A DNA stretch of 55,031 nt. Origin: Turneriella parva. Lineage in GTDB: Bacteria > Spirochaetota > Leptospiria > Turneriellales > Turneriellaceae. Position numbers and translations under genes: made by a program. Where the stretch lies: assembly GCA_020719945.1 (NCBI GenBank), contig DYPL01000010.1:1-55031 (forward strand). The letters are read 5' to 3'. The notes beneath the pieces are model-generated. The model saw nothing but the letters and a program-made list of their open reading frames with translations, was not told the origin of the DNA and ran no database searches. Below, piece after piece: positions 45,057 through 52,437 of the stretch. Numbering within the stretch: the first letter of the stretch is position 1; each line of letters starts with the position of its first letter.

Positions 45057-47396
45057 ATGGATTCTGATATAGAGATGTCCCCGGTCAAGAGCGATACCCA
45101 CGGCTATTATGTAGAACTGCACAATGAATTTGTAGAAGCAGCCGGACACATGCTCCGCTCGGCAACGGCCCTGTTACACACATCGGGGGCTCTGCTACTG
45201 CTTCGCACGTCGCAGGGAAAGCAAAAAATATTCCGCTTTCAAACTTCCGAAATCAGCGCGGTAGAAAGAAAAATCCTTCGAAAAACGTGGAGTGCAAGGG
45301 CGACTCTCAGTCTGGTGCGCGGACAAATCGTCTATGACGAAAATGGAGAAATCGCGGGAAAAACGGAGGCATCGTATCTCAGTGCTCCCATGATGGCATC
45401 ATCTGCCGTTGTCTTTGGTGTTCTTCTTCTGGTTGACAATAATCCATCGCGCAGCTTTACCGCAGAAGACACATCGCTTATCAACGCATTTTCCAAAACA
45501 TTCGCGCGACTCGTCTATTCCTCTACCAGTGATCCCAATAACGGTCGACTCATGGTGCAGTTCAGCAGCAATCTCGTTACTATTCTTGAAAACCTGTATC
45601 TGTACAAAAACAATCTGGAGAATAATTTTCTTCTATCAGAAATAATTAAAGTATCTAAATTAATCAACTCTACTCTCGATTTGCAGAGTCTTCTTGAATC
45701 CATTATGGATTCGGCCAAGGTGGTTTTGAAGGCAGAGGGCGCTTCCCTGATGCTCATAGACGAAAAAACAAACGAACTTTTTTTTAACACCGTGTCTGGA
45801 GAAAAAGAGAGAGGGCTCAAGGAAGTGCGCATACCCATAGGTCAGGGAATTGCTGGAATTGTAGCCAAAACCAGAAAACCGGAAATTGTAAACGATGCGC
45901 AGAACGATCCCCGTGTGTTCAAACAGGCAGATGAGACAATTAATTTTATCACCTATAACATGATTGCCTCTCCCCTTATGGTGAGAAATAAAGTGATAGG
46001 GGTCATCGAAGTAATCAATTCCATTGGACGAAAAGTATTTTCAGAAAAAGACATGGAACTCTTTAATACATTTTCTGAACAGGCGGCTCTTGCCATCCAT
46101 AAACGGGAGCTCATTGATTCTCTACAGGATATCAACCGGGAACTCAAGAAAAAAGTCCACGAACTCTCGTCCCTGCACGAAGTGAGCAAAGCACTTATTT
46201 CCACAATTAAAGAAAAAGATCTGTTTGATTCCATTGTGCGGATTGTCGCAGATGAACTCGGAGCAGAGAAAGTATCTATCATGCTTTATAACAATGAGGA
46301 GCAGGCTTTGCAGATTGCCTCTCACTTTGGGCTCCATATCAATCTGCTCGATCCCGTAAATGTTTCCATTGGCAACTCCCTTTCGGGAATTGCGTTTTCA
46401 GAAAACCGCGTTATCTATTCCAATAATCTGGAGCGATCCCCCTTTGCGTCGTTTCGCAACAAAGAGCGCTACCATACGGGAGTGTGCATTATTCATCCTC
46501 TCGGACAGGGAGATAAAGTCTACGGCGTAATTAACATTTCGGATAAAACGGTGGACCTCGGTTTTACAGAAGATGACATGCGCCTGGTTTCTACCATTGC
46601 CGGACAGATTACCAAGGGAATTCAGAATTTTCGCCTCCTCGAAGAAATGCTGCAAAAACAGGCCTACGAAAAAGAGCTCGAAATTACGTCTTCCATACAG
46701 CGCTCCATTCTGCCAACGCGTAAGCTCGAGTCTTCTGTTCTTGAACTGGGAGTACTCTCTGTTCCTGCAAAAATAATGGGTGGAGATTTTTACGACTATT
46801 CCTCCACGGCAGAAGAATACACGTTTGCCGTAGCAGACGTTTCGGGGAAAAGCCTTCCGGCGGCTCTGTTCATGGCAGTATCGAGTTCCATTCTGCGAAC
46901 AATTTCGCGGGAAACATTGTCTCCATCAGAAACTCTGTTTCGCGCCAATGATCTCATTTACCAGGATTCCCGCTCCGGCATGTTTGTTACTCTGTTTCTC
47001 GCTAAATACGATCCCGAAACGCGGGAGCTCAAATATTCTTCCGCCGGACACAACGAGCAGCTTATTTACAGACAAGATACGCAAACTTTTGAAACGCTGC
47101 ATGCACGAGGGCGTCCGCTCGGAGTAATCGATTCGGAACTGCATGGACCCTATGGCGAAGGCTCGGCATTTTTAACTCCCGGCGATCTGTTAATTCTTTA
47201 CACGGACGGCGTTGTAGAAGCCATTAACGAAAGGCAGGAAGAATTTTCACTGGAGCGCTTTATGAGCGTAATACGGGAAACGTACCTTTTGCCGGCAGAG
47301 CAGATTACCAAAAGGATATTTCGTGCTGTGACTGAATTTGCGGGCAGGGAACCACAGTTTGACGATCTTACTCTTCTGGTAATAAAAATAAAGTAG
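45057..47396 (+). CDS. GAF-domain SpoIIE-type (PP2C) protein phosphatase
   Basis: The 779-residue product has an N-terminal GAF-like domain (about 15-165), two clear GAF sensor domains (about 200-350 and 385-530, each ending in the sensory A-L-A-I-H or I-T-K-G-I segment), a coiled coil, and a C-terminal SpoIIE/RsbU phosphatase (about 560-779). The phosphatase has the metal-binding M-G-G-D-F-Y-D, A-D-V-S-G-K and a final F-D-D-L-T-L-L motif. It should dephosphorylate a STAS antagonist such as the one encoded two genes downstream. It leads the operon phosphatase-kinase-STAS-FliG. Confidence 0.92.
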   Translation: MDSDIEMSPVKSDTHGYYVELHNEFVEAAGHMLRSATALLHTSGALLLLRTSQGKQKIFRFQTSEISAVERKILRKTWSARATLSLVRGQIVYDENGEIAGKTEASYLSAPMMASSAVVFGVLLLVDNNPSRSFTAEDTSLINAFSKTFARLVYSSTSDPNNGRLMVQFSSNLVTILENLYLYKNNLENNFLLSEIIKVSKLINSTLDLQSLLESIMDSAKVVLKAEGASLMLIDEKTNELFFNTVSGEKERGLKEVRIPIGQGIAGIVAKTRKPEIVNDAQNDPRVFKQADETINFITYNMIASPLMVRNKVIGVIEVINSIGRKVFSEKDMELFNTFSEQAALAIHKRELIDSLQDINRELKKKVHELSSLHEVSKALISTIKEKDLFDSIVRIVADELGAEKVSIMLYNNEEQALQIASHFGLHINLLDPVNVSIGNSLSGIAFSENRVIYSNNLERSPFASFRNKERYHTGVCIIHPLGQGDKVYGVINISDKTVDLGFTEDDMRLVSTIAGQITKGIQNFRLLEEMLQKQAYEKELEITSSIQRSILPTRKLESSVLELGVLSVPAKIMGGDFYDYSSTAEEYTFAVADVSGKSLPAALFMAVSSSILRTISRETLSPSETLFRANDLIYQDSRSGMFVTLFLAKYDPETRELKYSSAGHNEQLIYRQDTQTFETLHARGRPLGVIDSELHGPYGEGSAFLTPGDLLILYTDGVVEAINERQEEFSLERFMSVIRETYLLPAEQITKRIFRAVTEFAGREPQFDDLTLLVIKIK

Positions 47397-47402
47397 GCAA
47401 AT

Positions 47403-47816
47403 ATGAAAAGGACGAATGAGTTTCTAGCTGCCGTTTCCGAAATTCCAAACATAACGGCTTTTGCAGAGAGAATCATGATACACTGGCATCTTGACAGAAA
47501 CACAGCCTACGATGTTCTGTTGGCCATAGACGAAGCCTGCACAAATCTTTCTACGCATGCTAAAACGGCATCTGGAGAACCTATTATGATTATTCTTAAA
47601 ATGCGGAAATGTTTTGGCTTTCTATGCATTCGCATTGTAGATAATTCAATCTATTATGATATTGAAAATGCCCCATCACCGGATATCCAGAAAAATCTGT
47701 CCGGCGAAAAAAAGGGAGGCTTTGGAATATTCCTTATTAAAACTCTGATGGACAGGGTGAAGTATAAAAGAACAAATAATGGAAATGTGCTGACCATGGT
47801 TAAAAAAATACGCTGA
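47403..47816 (+). CDS. RsbW-like anti-sigma/serine kinase with altered G1 box
   Basis: A 137-residue GHKL-type domain. The N-box D-E-A-C-T-N-L-S-T-H-A retains the Mg-binding Asn. The G2 box G-G-F-G-I-F-L-I-K is intact. The G1 box, normally D-x-G-x-x-F-D, reads D-N-S-I-Y-Y-D, lacking its Gly. It may still bind ATP weakly, or act as a pseudokinase. It starts six bases after the phosphatase stop, so it belongs to the same operon and should be the partner of the STAS protein that follows. Confidence 0.85.
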   Translation: MKRTNEFLAAVSEIPNITAFAERIMIHWHLDRNTAYDVLLAIDEACTNLSTHAKTASGEPIMIILKMRKCFGFLCIRIVDNSIYYDIENAPSPDIQKNLSGEKKGGFGIFLIKTLMDRVKYKRTNNGNVLTMVKKIR

Positions 47817-47899
47817 AATATCTCAGGGCAAATGTAAAATTTATTTTTTGGTTGCAGGAAAGATAACTTTGAAGAAACTGGCAGAAAGGCAGGGATAGA

Positions 47900-48229
47900 A
47901 TGATTAAAACAAAGGACACAGGCGACAATATTGTTGTATATCTTCGGGGCCGTCTCGATGTTCACATGAGCGGAGAGATAGAGAAAGATATTCAAAAACT
48001 GATCGATGAAAATCCTGAAAAAAGTCTTATCGTCAATCTTTCCGAAATTGAATATATGTCTTCAAGCGGGTTGCGCGTGCTCGTTGCCATTATGCGCATT
48101 CTCAAAACCAATGGACAAAACCTTAAACTCTGCCATCTCAATGCTGCCGTCAAAAAGATTTTTGAAGTGGTTGAGTTAATGGATATGTTCGACATTTACG
48201 AAACCGAAGAAGAAGCTCTCCGGACGTGA
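47900..48229 (+). CDS. STAS anti-anti-sigma factor
   Basis: A 109-residue SpoIIAA/RsbV-type protein with an intact phosphorylation loop M-S-S-S-G-L-R. It would be phosphorylated by the RsbW-like protein and dephosphorylated by the SpoIIE-type phosphatase encoded upstream. Its stop overlaps the fliG start by four bases (GTGA), tying its synthesis to a flagellar switch protein. It lies 83 bases after the kinase gene. Confidence 0.92.
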   Translation: MIKTKDTGDNIVVYLRGRLDVHMSGEIEKDIQKLIDENPEKSLIVNLSEIEYMSSSGLRVLVAIMRILKTNGQNLKLCHLNAAVKKIFEVVELMDMFDIYETEEEALRT

Positions 48230-49215
48230 ACTCACCTCTTTCCAAGGCAGCGAAAACTTTGCTCGCTTTAGGCCCCGAAAGGGCCGCAGAAGTATTGCGC
48301 CATTTATCTCCGGAAGAGATAGACAAACTGACGCGCGCGATTGCCAATATTGACAAGGTAGATCCCAAAGAATCCGAAAAACTGCTGCGCGAACTCGAAG
48401 AGCAAATGCGCATCGAAAAGCATTCTCTGCGCGGCGGATCGGATAAAGCCCGCAACCTTCTCGAAATGGTTCTCGGTAAAGAGAAAGCTCAAACCTATAT
48501 AGATAAAATGGATCGAGCCAATCTGCGGCACGAATTCCGCGAATTTGAAGACTACGCCCCCGAAGTAATTGCACAAGCCCTCTCCCAAGAGTACAGCCAG
48601 ATTGCAGCTGTAATACTGACACAGCTTTCTCCCGTCTATGCAGCGAAAGTTTTGCCTCTTTTAGAGGCAAAAGCAGATATAGCAAGGCGAATTGCAAGAA
48701 TGCAGCCGGTATCGCCCGAAGTACTCGAAAGTTCCTATAAAAGTCTCTCCAAAAAACTACAGGCTATAGAGCGCGAATCAGCTTTAGAAACCGACGGCGA
48801 AGACCGCATTGCCAGAATCCTGAGTTATATGGACACGTCGTCCGAAGAAAATATCTTAGAAAATCTGCGTCGCGAAGATACAACCATGGCGGAAAGAATT
48901 CGAGACAAACTTTTTCTATTTGAAGAACTTATTTATCTTTCTAAACAGGAAATCCGTAAAATTTTTGAAATGTTTCCGGATAACCAGTTGTGGGCTAAAG
49001 CACTGAAAGGTGCAGGATCGGATTTACAGCGACATATACTTTCTTCTTTTTCTATTAACCGGGCATCGGATATCATGGACGAAATGACGGCACTTTCCCC
49101 GTTAAGGCTTAAAGAAGTCGAAGACGCTCGAAGACAAATCATGAAAACTGCAGAGGATCTCCACAAAAGATCGGAGATTTATTTGCGAAAAGACAGAGAC
49201 GAACTGGTGGAATAA
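48226..49215 (+). CDS. fliG: Flagellar motor switch protein FliG
   Basis: One of the three switch-complex proteins; its C-terminal domain meets the MotA stator. The N-terminal (K-A-A-K-T-L-L-A-L-G), middle (Q-E-Y-S-Q-I-A-A-V-I-L) and C-terminal (L-F-L-F-E-E-L) segments fit FliG. In the torque helix the E. coli D288/D289 pair is D-E, R297 is kept (P-L-R-L) and K264 corresponds to the Lys of K-A-L-K-G-A; the R281 position appears shifted by one residue. It starts at a GTG inside the STAS stop. Spirochaetes usually carry more than one FliG; which copy this is cannot be told here. Confidence 0.9.
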   Translation: MNSPLSKAAKTLLALGPERAAEVLRHLSPEEIDKLTRAIANIDKVDPKESEKLLRELEEQMRIEKHSLRGGSDKARNLLEMVLGKEKAQTYIDKMDRANLRHEFREFEDYAPEVIAQALSQEYSQIAAVILTQLSPVYAAKVLPLLEAKADIARRIARMQPVSPEVLESSYKSLSKKLQAIERESALETDGEDRIARILSYMDTSSEENILENLRREDTTMAERIRDKLFLFEELIYLSKQEIRKIFEMFPDNQLWAKALKGAGSDLQRHILSSFSINRASDIMDEMTALSPLRLKEVEDARRQIMKTAEDLHKRSEIYLRKDRDELVE

Positions 49216-49237
49216 TTTTCGGGAACCGGGAAAATTG

Positions 49238-49264
49238 CCGTTATCCAGTTTTCCTGAATAACGG
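49238..49264. terminator. Hairpin between convergent fliG and the DEAD-box gene
   Basis: CCGTTAT (49238-49244) pairs with ATAACGG (49258-49264), extended inside by CAG/CTG. T-runs are short on both sides, so termination is plausible but not certain. Confidence 0.55.
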
Positions 49265-49301
49265 TTTAGAAAAAGCAGGCTGTGGGAAAACCCAATGCTT
49301 A

Positions 49302-51068
49302 TCAATAATCTTCGTTACGACGTTTACGGATGACCACCTTGCGGGGCGGTCTATCATCCCGTTCGCGGCGGAAATCTGCCTCTCCCTTCCATTTTTCAAT
49401 GAGGAGCTGCTTGCCGCGGACGCGGATTTTTTTCATGTCTGCAAGCTGGGCATTGCTTAAATCAGCAGGCAGCTCTACGAGAGAGAAATCCCTCTGTATG
49501 GCAATGGAACCAACATCGTCCCGGCTCATTCCGGTTTCGTTGAGGATAGCACCGAGAATTTCTCCGGGCATGGCTCCGTCGTTTTTACCAACGGCAATTT
49601 TATAGGGAGCCATACCTTCGGATGTTCTGCGGGGACCTCTGTCGCGGCTTTCGCGCGGCTCTCTATCCCGGTCTCTTTTTTCCCTGCCTCTGTTTTCCCC
49701 GGAAGCACGATCGCGTTGTTCGTATCTGTCCTCTGGATCTTCTGTAAATTCTTCGCCGAGCATCAGCGGAGTTTCCTTTTGGGCCAGATGTGCTAACGCA
49801 CCGGCAATATCAAATATATCGATTCCGGATTCCTCTGCAATTTCTTCTACAATGCCACGGATAAGCTTATGCTCTCCAATTTCAATAATCTCCAGAATGT
49901 TTTTCTTGAAACGCTCAATGCGCAGCGAGCGAATATCTAATCTTGACGGAAGATTGATCTGCTTGATTTTGGAACCGGTGGTTTTTTCTATCACCTGGAG
50001 CATGCGCATTTCACGGGGAGAGACAAATAGAATTGCCTTTCCACTGCGCCCGGCACGGCCAGTACGGCCAATGCGGTGTACATAGGCTTCCGGGTCTGTA
50101 GGAATGTCGTAATTGATGACATGGGTAACGCGCGAAACGTCAATTCCACGCGCGGCTACGTCGGTAGCAACGACAATGTCGAGCTGGCCACTTTTTAACT
50201 GATCTACAATTCTTTGTCTCTGGTTTTGCTGAATATCGCCATTAAGAGCTGCGGCTGTAAACCCACGGCTGAGAAGTTTTTCGGCAAGTTCAAGAGTATC
50301 GTTGCGCGTGCGCACAAATACGATCACGCCTTCGTATGCTTCTGCATCGAGAAAGCGATGGATGGCATCGAGTTTGTTTACTCCGGAAACTTTCCAGAAA
50401 AGCTGTTCAATGTTTTCAACTGTTTTGGTTTTGCTTTTTACGCGAACGTGGACGGGATCGCGCAGGAACTTCTGCGTAACGCGGCGGATTCCCTCTGGCA
50501 TGGTTGCAGAAAAAAGAGCAACCTGTCTGTTTTCGGGAACATGTTCCAGAATATATTCTACTTCTTCCTGAAATCCCATATTGAGCATTTCGTCTGCTTC
50601 ATCGAGTACAAAAGAGTGTACGCTGTCGAGTTGCAGAGTTCCGCGCCGCATGTGGTCTTGGATGCGCCCCGGAGTTCCAACGACAACGTGGACGCCCCGC
50701 TTGAGACGCTTGAGCTGTATGTCCATACCCTGGCCGCCATAGACGGGTAGAACGTGGAAGTCGCCGAGATACCGGGCAAAGGCCTGGAACGCTTCGGAGA
50801 CCTGGAGGGCCAGTTCGCGCGTGGGCGCAAGGACGAGAAGCTGCGGGCTTCGTTTGTTGACATCAATGCGCTGTAACAGAGGAAGCGCAAAAGCAGCTGT
50901 TTTTCCAGTTCCCGTTTGGGCAAGGCCAAGAATGTCTTTGCCTTGAAGAATGTGCGGAATTGCTTCCTTTTGGATATCGCTGGGTGTTTCGTACCCCATT
51001 TCTGCGATTGCTTTTAAGAGTGGCTCAGATAGCCCGAGTTCGGCAAATTCTGCCGGTATGTTTGTCAT
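49302..51068 (-). CDS. deaD: DEAD-box RNA helicase, DeaD/CsdA type
   Basis: ATP-dependent RNA helicase for ribosome assembly and cold adaptation. It has a Q motif (Y-E-T-P-S-D-I-Q), Walker A A-Q-T-G-T-G-K-T, D-E-A-D, S-A-T and H-R-I-G-R-T-G-R. After the core comes an acidic/Arg-rich linker with R-D-R and R-E-S-R-D-R stretches, then a DbpA-like RNA-binding domain. The start at 51068 follows GGGAG; the frame runs 49 codons further but without homology. The 588-residue protein has a long 5' leader (over 140 bases), as cold-shock helicase genes often do. Confidence 0.94.
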   Translation of the reverse strand: MTNIPAEFAELGLSEPLLKAIAEMGYETPSDIQKEAIPHILQGKDILGLAQTGTGKTAAFALPLLQRIDVNKRSPQLLVLAPTRELALQVSEAFQAFARYLGDFHVLPVYGGQGMDIQLKRLKRGVHVVVGTPGRIQDHMRRGTLQLDSVHSFVLDEADEMLNMGFQEEVEYILEHVPENRQVALFSATMPEGIRRVTQKFLRDPVHVRVKSKTKTVENIEQLFWKVSGVNKLDAIHRFLDAEAYEGVIVFVRTRNDTLELAEKLLSRGFTAAALNGDIQQNQRQRIVDQLKSGQLDIVVATDVAARGIDVSRVTHVINYDIPTDPEAYVHRIGRTGRAGRSGKAILFVSPREMRMLQVIEKTTGSKIKQINLPSRLDIRSLRIERFKKNILEIIEIGEHKLIRGIVEEIAEESGIDIFDIAGALAHLAQKETPLMLGEEFTEDPEDRYEQRDRASGENRGREKRDRDREPRESRDRGPRRTSEGMAPYKIAVGKNDGAMPGEILGAILNETGMSRDDVGSIAIQRDFSLVELPADLSNAQLADMKKIRVRGKQLLIEKWKGEADFRRERDDRPPRKVVIRKRRNEDY

Positions 51069-51215
51069 AGTTTCTCCCATAAATAATTTGCGGGGAGTGA
51101 ACTCGACAACCGGCTTTGTACCAGAAATTGCACAAAAGAAGCCATGTAACCCAGAAGGCTTGCGGCCTCTAAAAAGAGGCAGTCGGGTCATTCCCAACCC
51201 TTGGACAGGTTTCAT
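51069..51215 (-). promoter_or_regulatory. Long leader of the DEAD-box helicase gene
   Basis: About 150 bases precede the helicase start. They include a perfect 6-bp hairpin (51165-51170 with 51175-51180, AAAA loop) and a second complementary pair nearby (AAGCC around 51139 with GGCTT around 51157). The layout suggests a structured 5' untranslated region, as known for cold-shock mRNAs. No promoter could be placed with confidence. Confidence 0.35.
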
Positions 51216-51299
51216 AACTTGAACAGCTTGTAAAGCGGATTAACATGGGAAAGTGATCAGACGGTTTTAGCAAGCGGTAGTGGAAATCATTTTGAGCTG

Positions 51300-51387
51300 G
51301 CGCTTCGCGCGGGGTACTTATTGCCGGAGGGAACTATTTAGCCGCCGGAGTAGCTACCGATCTATTAATCGTTCCCCTGCTGTGGGC
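51300..51387 (+). repeat. Dispersed repeat, copy B (upstream of the polymerase cassette)
   Basis: It begins GCGCTTCGCGC and ends GCTGTGGGC, 88 bases. It aligns without gaps to copy C (54745-54832): 25 of the first 28 and about 43 of the last 60 bases agree by eye. Copy A shares only the last 65. It lies in the 512-base gap between the helicase and the RecA-like gene; the rest of the gap holds a long hairpin and the cassette promoter. Confidence 0.75.
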
Positions 51388-51413
51388 TGATTACCACAAG
51401 CTCACCCCATCCT

Positions 51414-51449
51414 CTCGATACGCTTGCCCAAAAAAGCAAGCGTATCGAG
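51414..51449. other. Perfect 14-bp stem hairpin in the repeat-B gap
   Basis: CTCGATACGCTTGC (51414-51427) and GCAAGCGTATCGAG (51436-51449) are perfect reverse complements around an eight-base loop. No T-run follows on either strand, so it is not a simple terminator. It may be part of the repeat element or a protein-binding site. Confidence 0.6.
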
Positions 51450-51540
51450 GTAAAAAAGAATCTGCAACCCCCTCCAGCGAAAAAATAACTCCCGCCGGGA
51501 ACAAAGCGCCGCCCGCGTAGGGCACCCCATCAAAAAAAAC

Positions 51541-51568
51541 TTTACACTTCAAGCATGTTTACTATACA
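51541..51568 (+). promoter_or_regulatory. Promoter of the RecA-like/small protein/PolB operon
   Basis: TTTACA (51541-51546) and TATACA (51563-51568) are 16 bases apart, a good sigma-70 promoter. The predicted transcription start (about 51575) lies very close to the start codon, so the first message may be nearly leaderless. Confidence 0.6.
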
Positions 51569-51584
51569 GGAAAAGTGAACATGC
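51553..51584. promoter_or_regulatory. Palindromic operator candidate over the cassette promoter
   Basis: GCATGTTTAC (51553-51562) and GTGAACATGC (51575-51584) are inverted repeats matching at 9 of 10 bases with a 12-base spacer. The left arm fills the -35/-10 spacer and the right arm covers the transcription start, so a dimeric repressor bound here would block RNA polymerase. I do not recognise the binding protein; it is not an obvious LexA box. Confidence 0.6.
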
Positions 51585-52180
51585 AGTCAGCAAAGCGCCT
51601 TCCGTGGATTGGCAGTGGCTCCGCCGTTCTGCTCGGCAGTGATGCAAGAGAACTTGCCCATCTATCCATGTTACAGCTCGCTCTGCAAAATAAAAGCATA
51701 CACGTTGTCGATGGAGCCATCCAGTTTAATCCCTTTAAGCTTGTCGATGGCGCGCGCTCCCTGGGCATACACCCCGACCTCGTTTTAGAGAGGGTTACCG
51801 TGCAACGCGCTTTTTCGCCCTATCAGGTTCTCGATGCCGCGCGGGACACGCTCCATTTTCCCGAACGCCACACTGTTTTTTTAAGCCCCTTTAAGCAGTT
51901 TCTCGATAACGATGTCCAGGAACAGGAAGCCCTGTTTCTTCTTGGAAAACTCATACGTTTATACAGAGAATTCGAGACAAATCATTTGCCCGTCGTTTTT
52001 TCTGAGAGCAATCGCGTTTCGCTCAAGGCATCTGTTTACCGGCAGGCTCTTGCCAGCCTAGTTTCGAGCGCGCGCGTGTATACGTTTCCAGACTCTGATC
52101 GCGCTTCTCTTTCTCGCGCTCACTCGTTTTTACCAAACTTTTATTCAACCGCTGGGAGTACAACATGGGAAGAACCGTAG
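51581..52180 (+). CDS. Degenerate RecA/Rad51-fold protein without Walker motifs
   Basis: The ATG at 51581 follows AGGA by nine bases; a GTG two codons earlier is an alternative. The product (199 residues) follows the RecA/RadA core order. A beta-strand and loop where Walker A belongs reads G-S-D-A-R-E-L-A, with no Lys. Next come V-D-G-A-I-Q-F-N-P-F-K-L-V (cf. the D-T-E-G-T-F-x-P-E-R region of RadA), then D-L-V-L-E-R-V-T-V-Q-R-A-F-S-P-Y-Q. The Walker B strand is T-V-F-L-S-P-F instead of V-V-D-S. The helix and L-P-V-V-F-S-E-S-N strand fit the next core elements. It is therefore probably ATPase-dead, like ImuA-type RecA relatives. It overlaps the next gene by 16 bases. The family assignment is an inference from motif order. 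Confidence 0.6.
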   Translation: MQSAKRLPWIGSGSAVLLGSDARELAHLSMLQLALQNKSIHVVDGAIQFNPFKLVDGARSLGIHPDLVLERVTVQRAFSPYQVLDAARDTLHFPERHTVFLSPFKQFLDNDVQEQEALFLLGKLIRLYREFETNHLPVVFSESNRVSLKASVYRQALASLVSSARVYTFPDSDRASLSRAHSFLPNFYSTAGSTTWEEP

Positions 52181-52425
52181 CAGCCTATTCATGGCAAATA
52201 GAACACATAGAGCAGAGGCTTGCAGACTTCAGGCGGGCTCTGCGTCGCGAAGACCAGAAGCGTCTGGACGAGCTTTTGCGCTATGCCCGTTTTCACGTGA
52301 CCTCTGGCGTCATGGCGTCTTTTCCTTCTGCCAGCGATGCCATGTTCTGGAGCATTCTTTTGGAACAGCAAAGAAAAATAGAAGAGCTCGAAAAAACAGT
52401 TTCTTCGAGAGCAGCTAAAGGTTAA
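52165..52425 (+). CDS. Small helical protein between the RecA-like and PolB genes
   Basis: An 86-residue acidic/basic helical protein, not recognised. It has two amphipathic segments (I-E-Q-R-L-A-D-F-R-R-A-L-R-R-E-D-Q-K and W-S-I-L-L-E-Q-Q-R-K-I-E-E-L-E-K, the second coiled-coil-like). Its start overlaps the RecA-like gene by 16 bases and its stop is 12 bases before polB, so all three are co-translated. A bridging or accessory role for the polymerase is inferred from position. Confidence 0.65.
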   Translation: MGRTVAAYSWQIEHIEQRLADFRRALRREDQKRLDELLRYARFHVTSGVMASFPSASDAMFWSILLEQQRKIEELEKTVSSRAAKG

Positions 52426-52437
52426 CAGTATTAAACC

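Noticed and set aside
51414-51449. Intrinsic terminator for the helicase or the cassette
   Set aside because: The stem is perfect but no T-run follows on either strand, and it is not directly behind a gene.
51541-51584. LexA/SOS box in front of the polymerase cassette
   Set aside because: The palindrome does not match the LexA sites I know, so SOS control cannot be claimed from the sequence alone.
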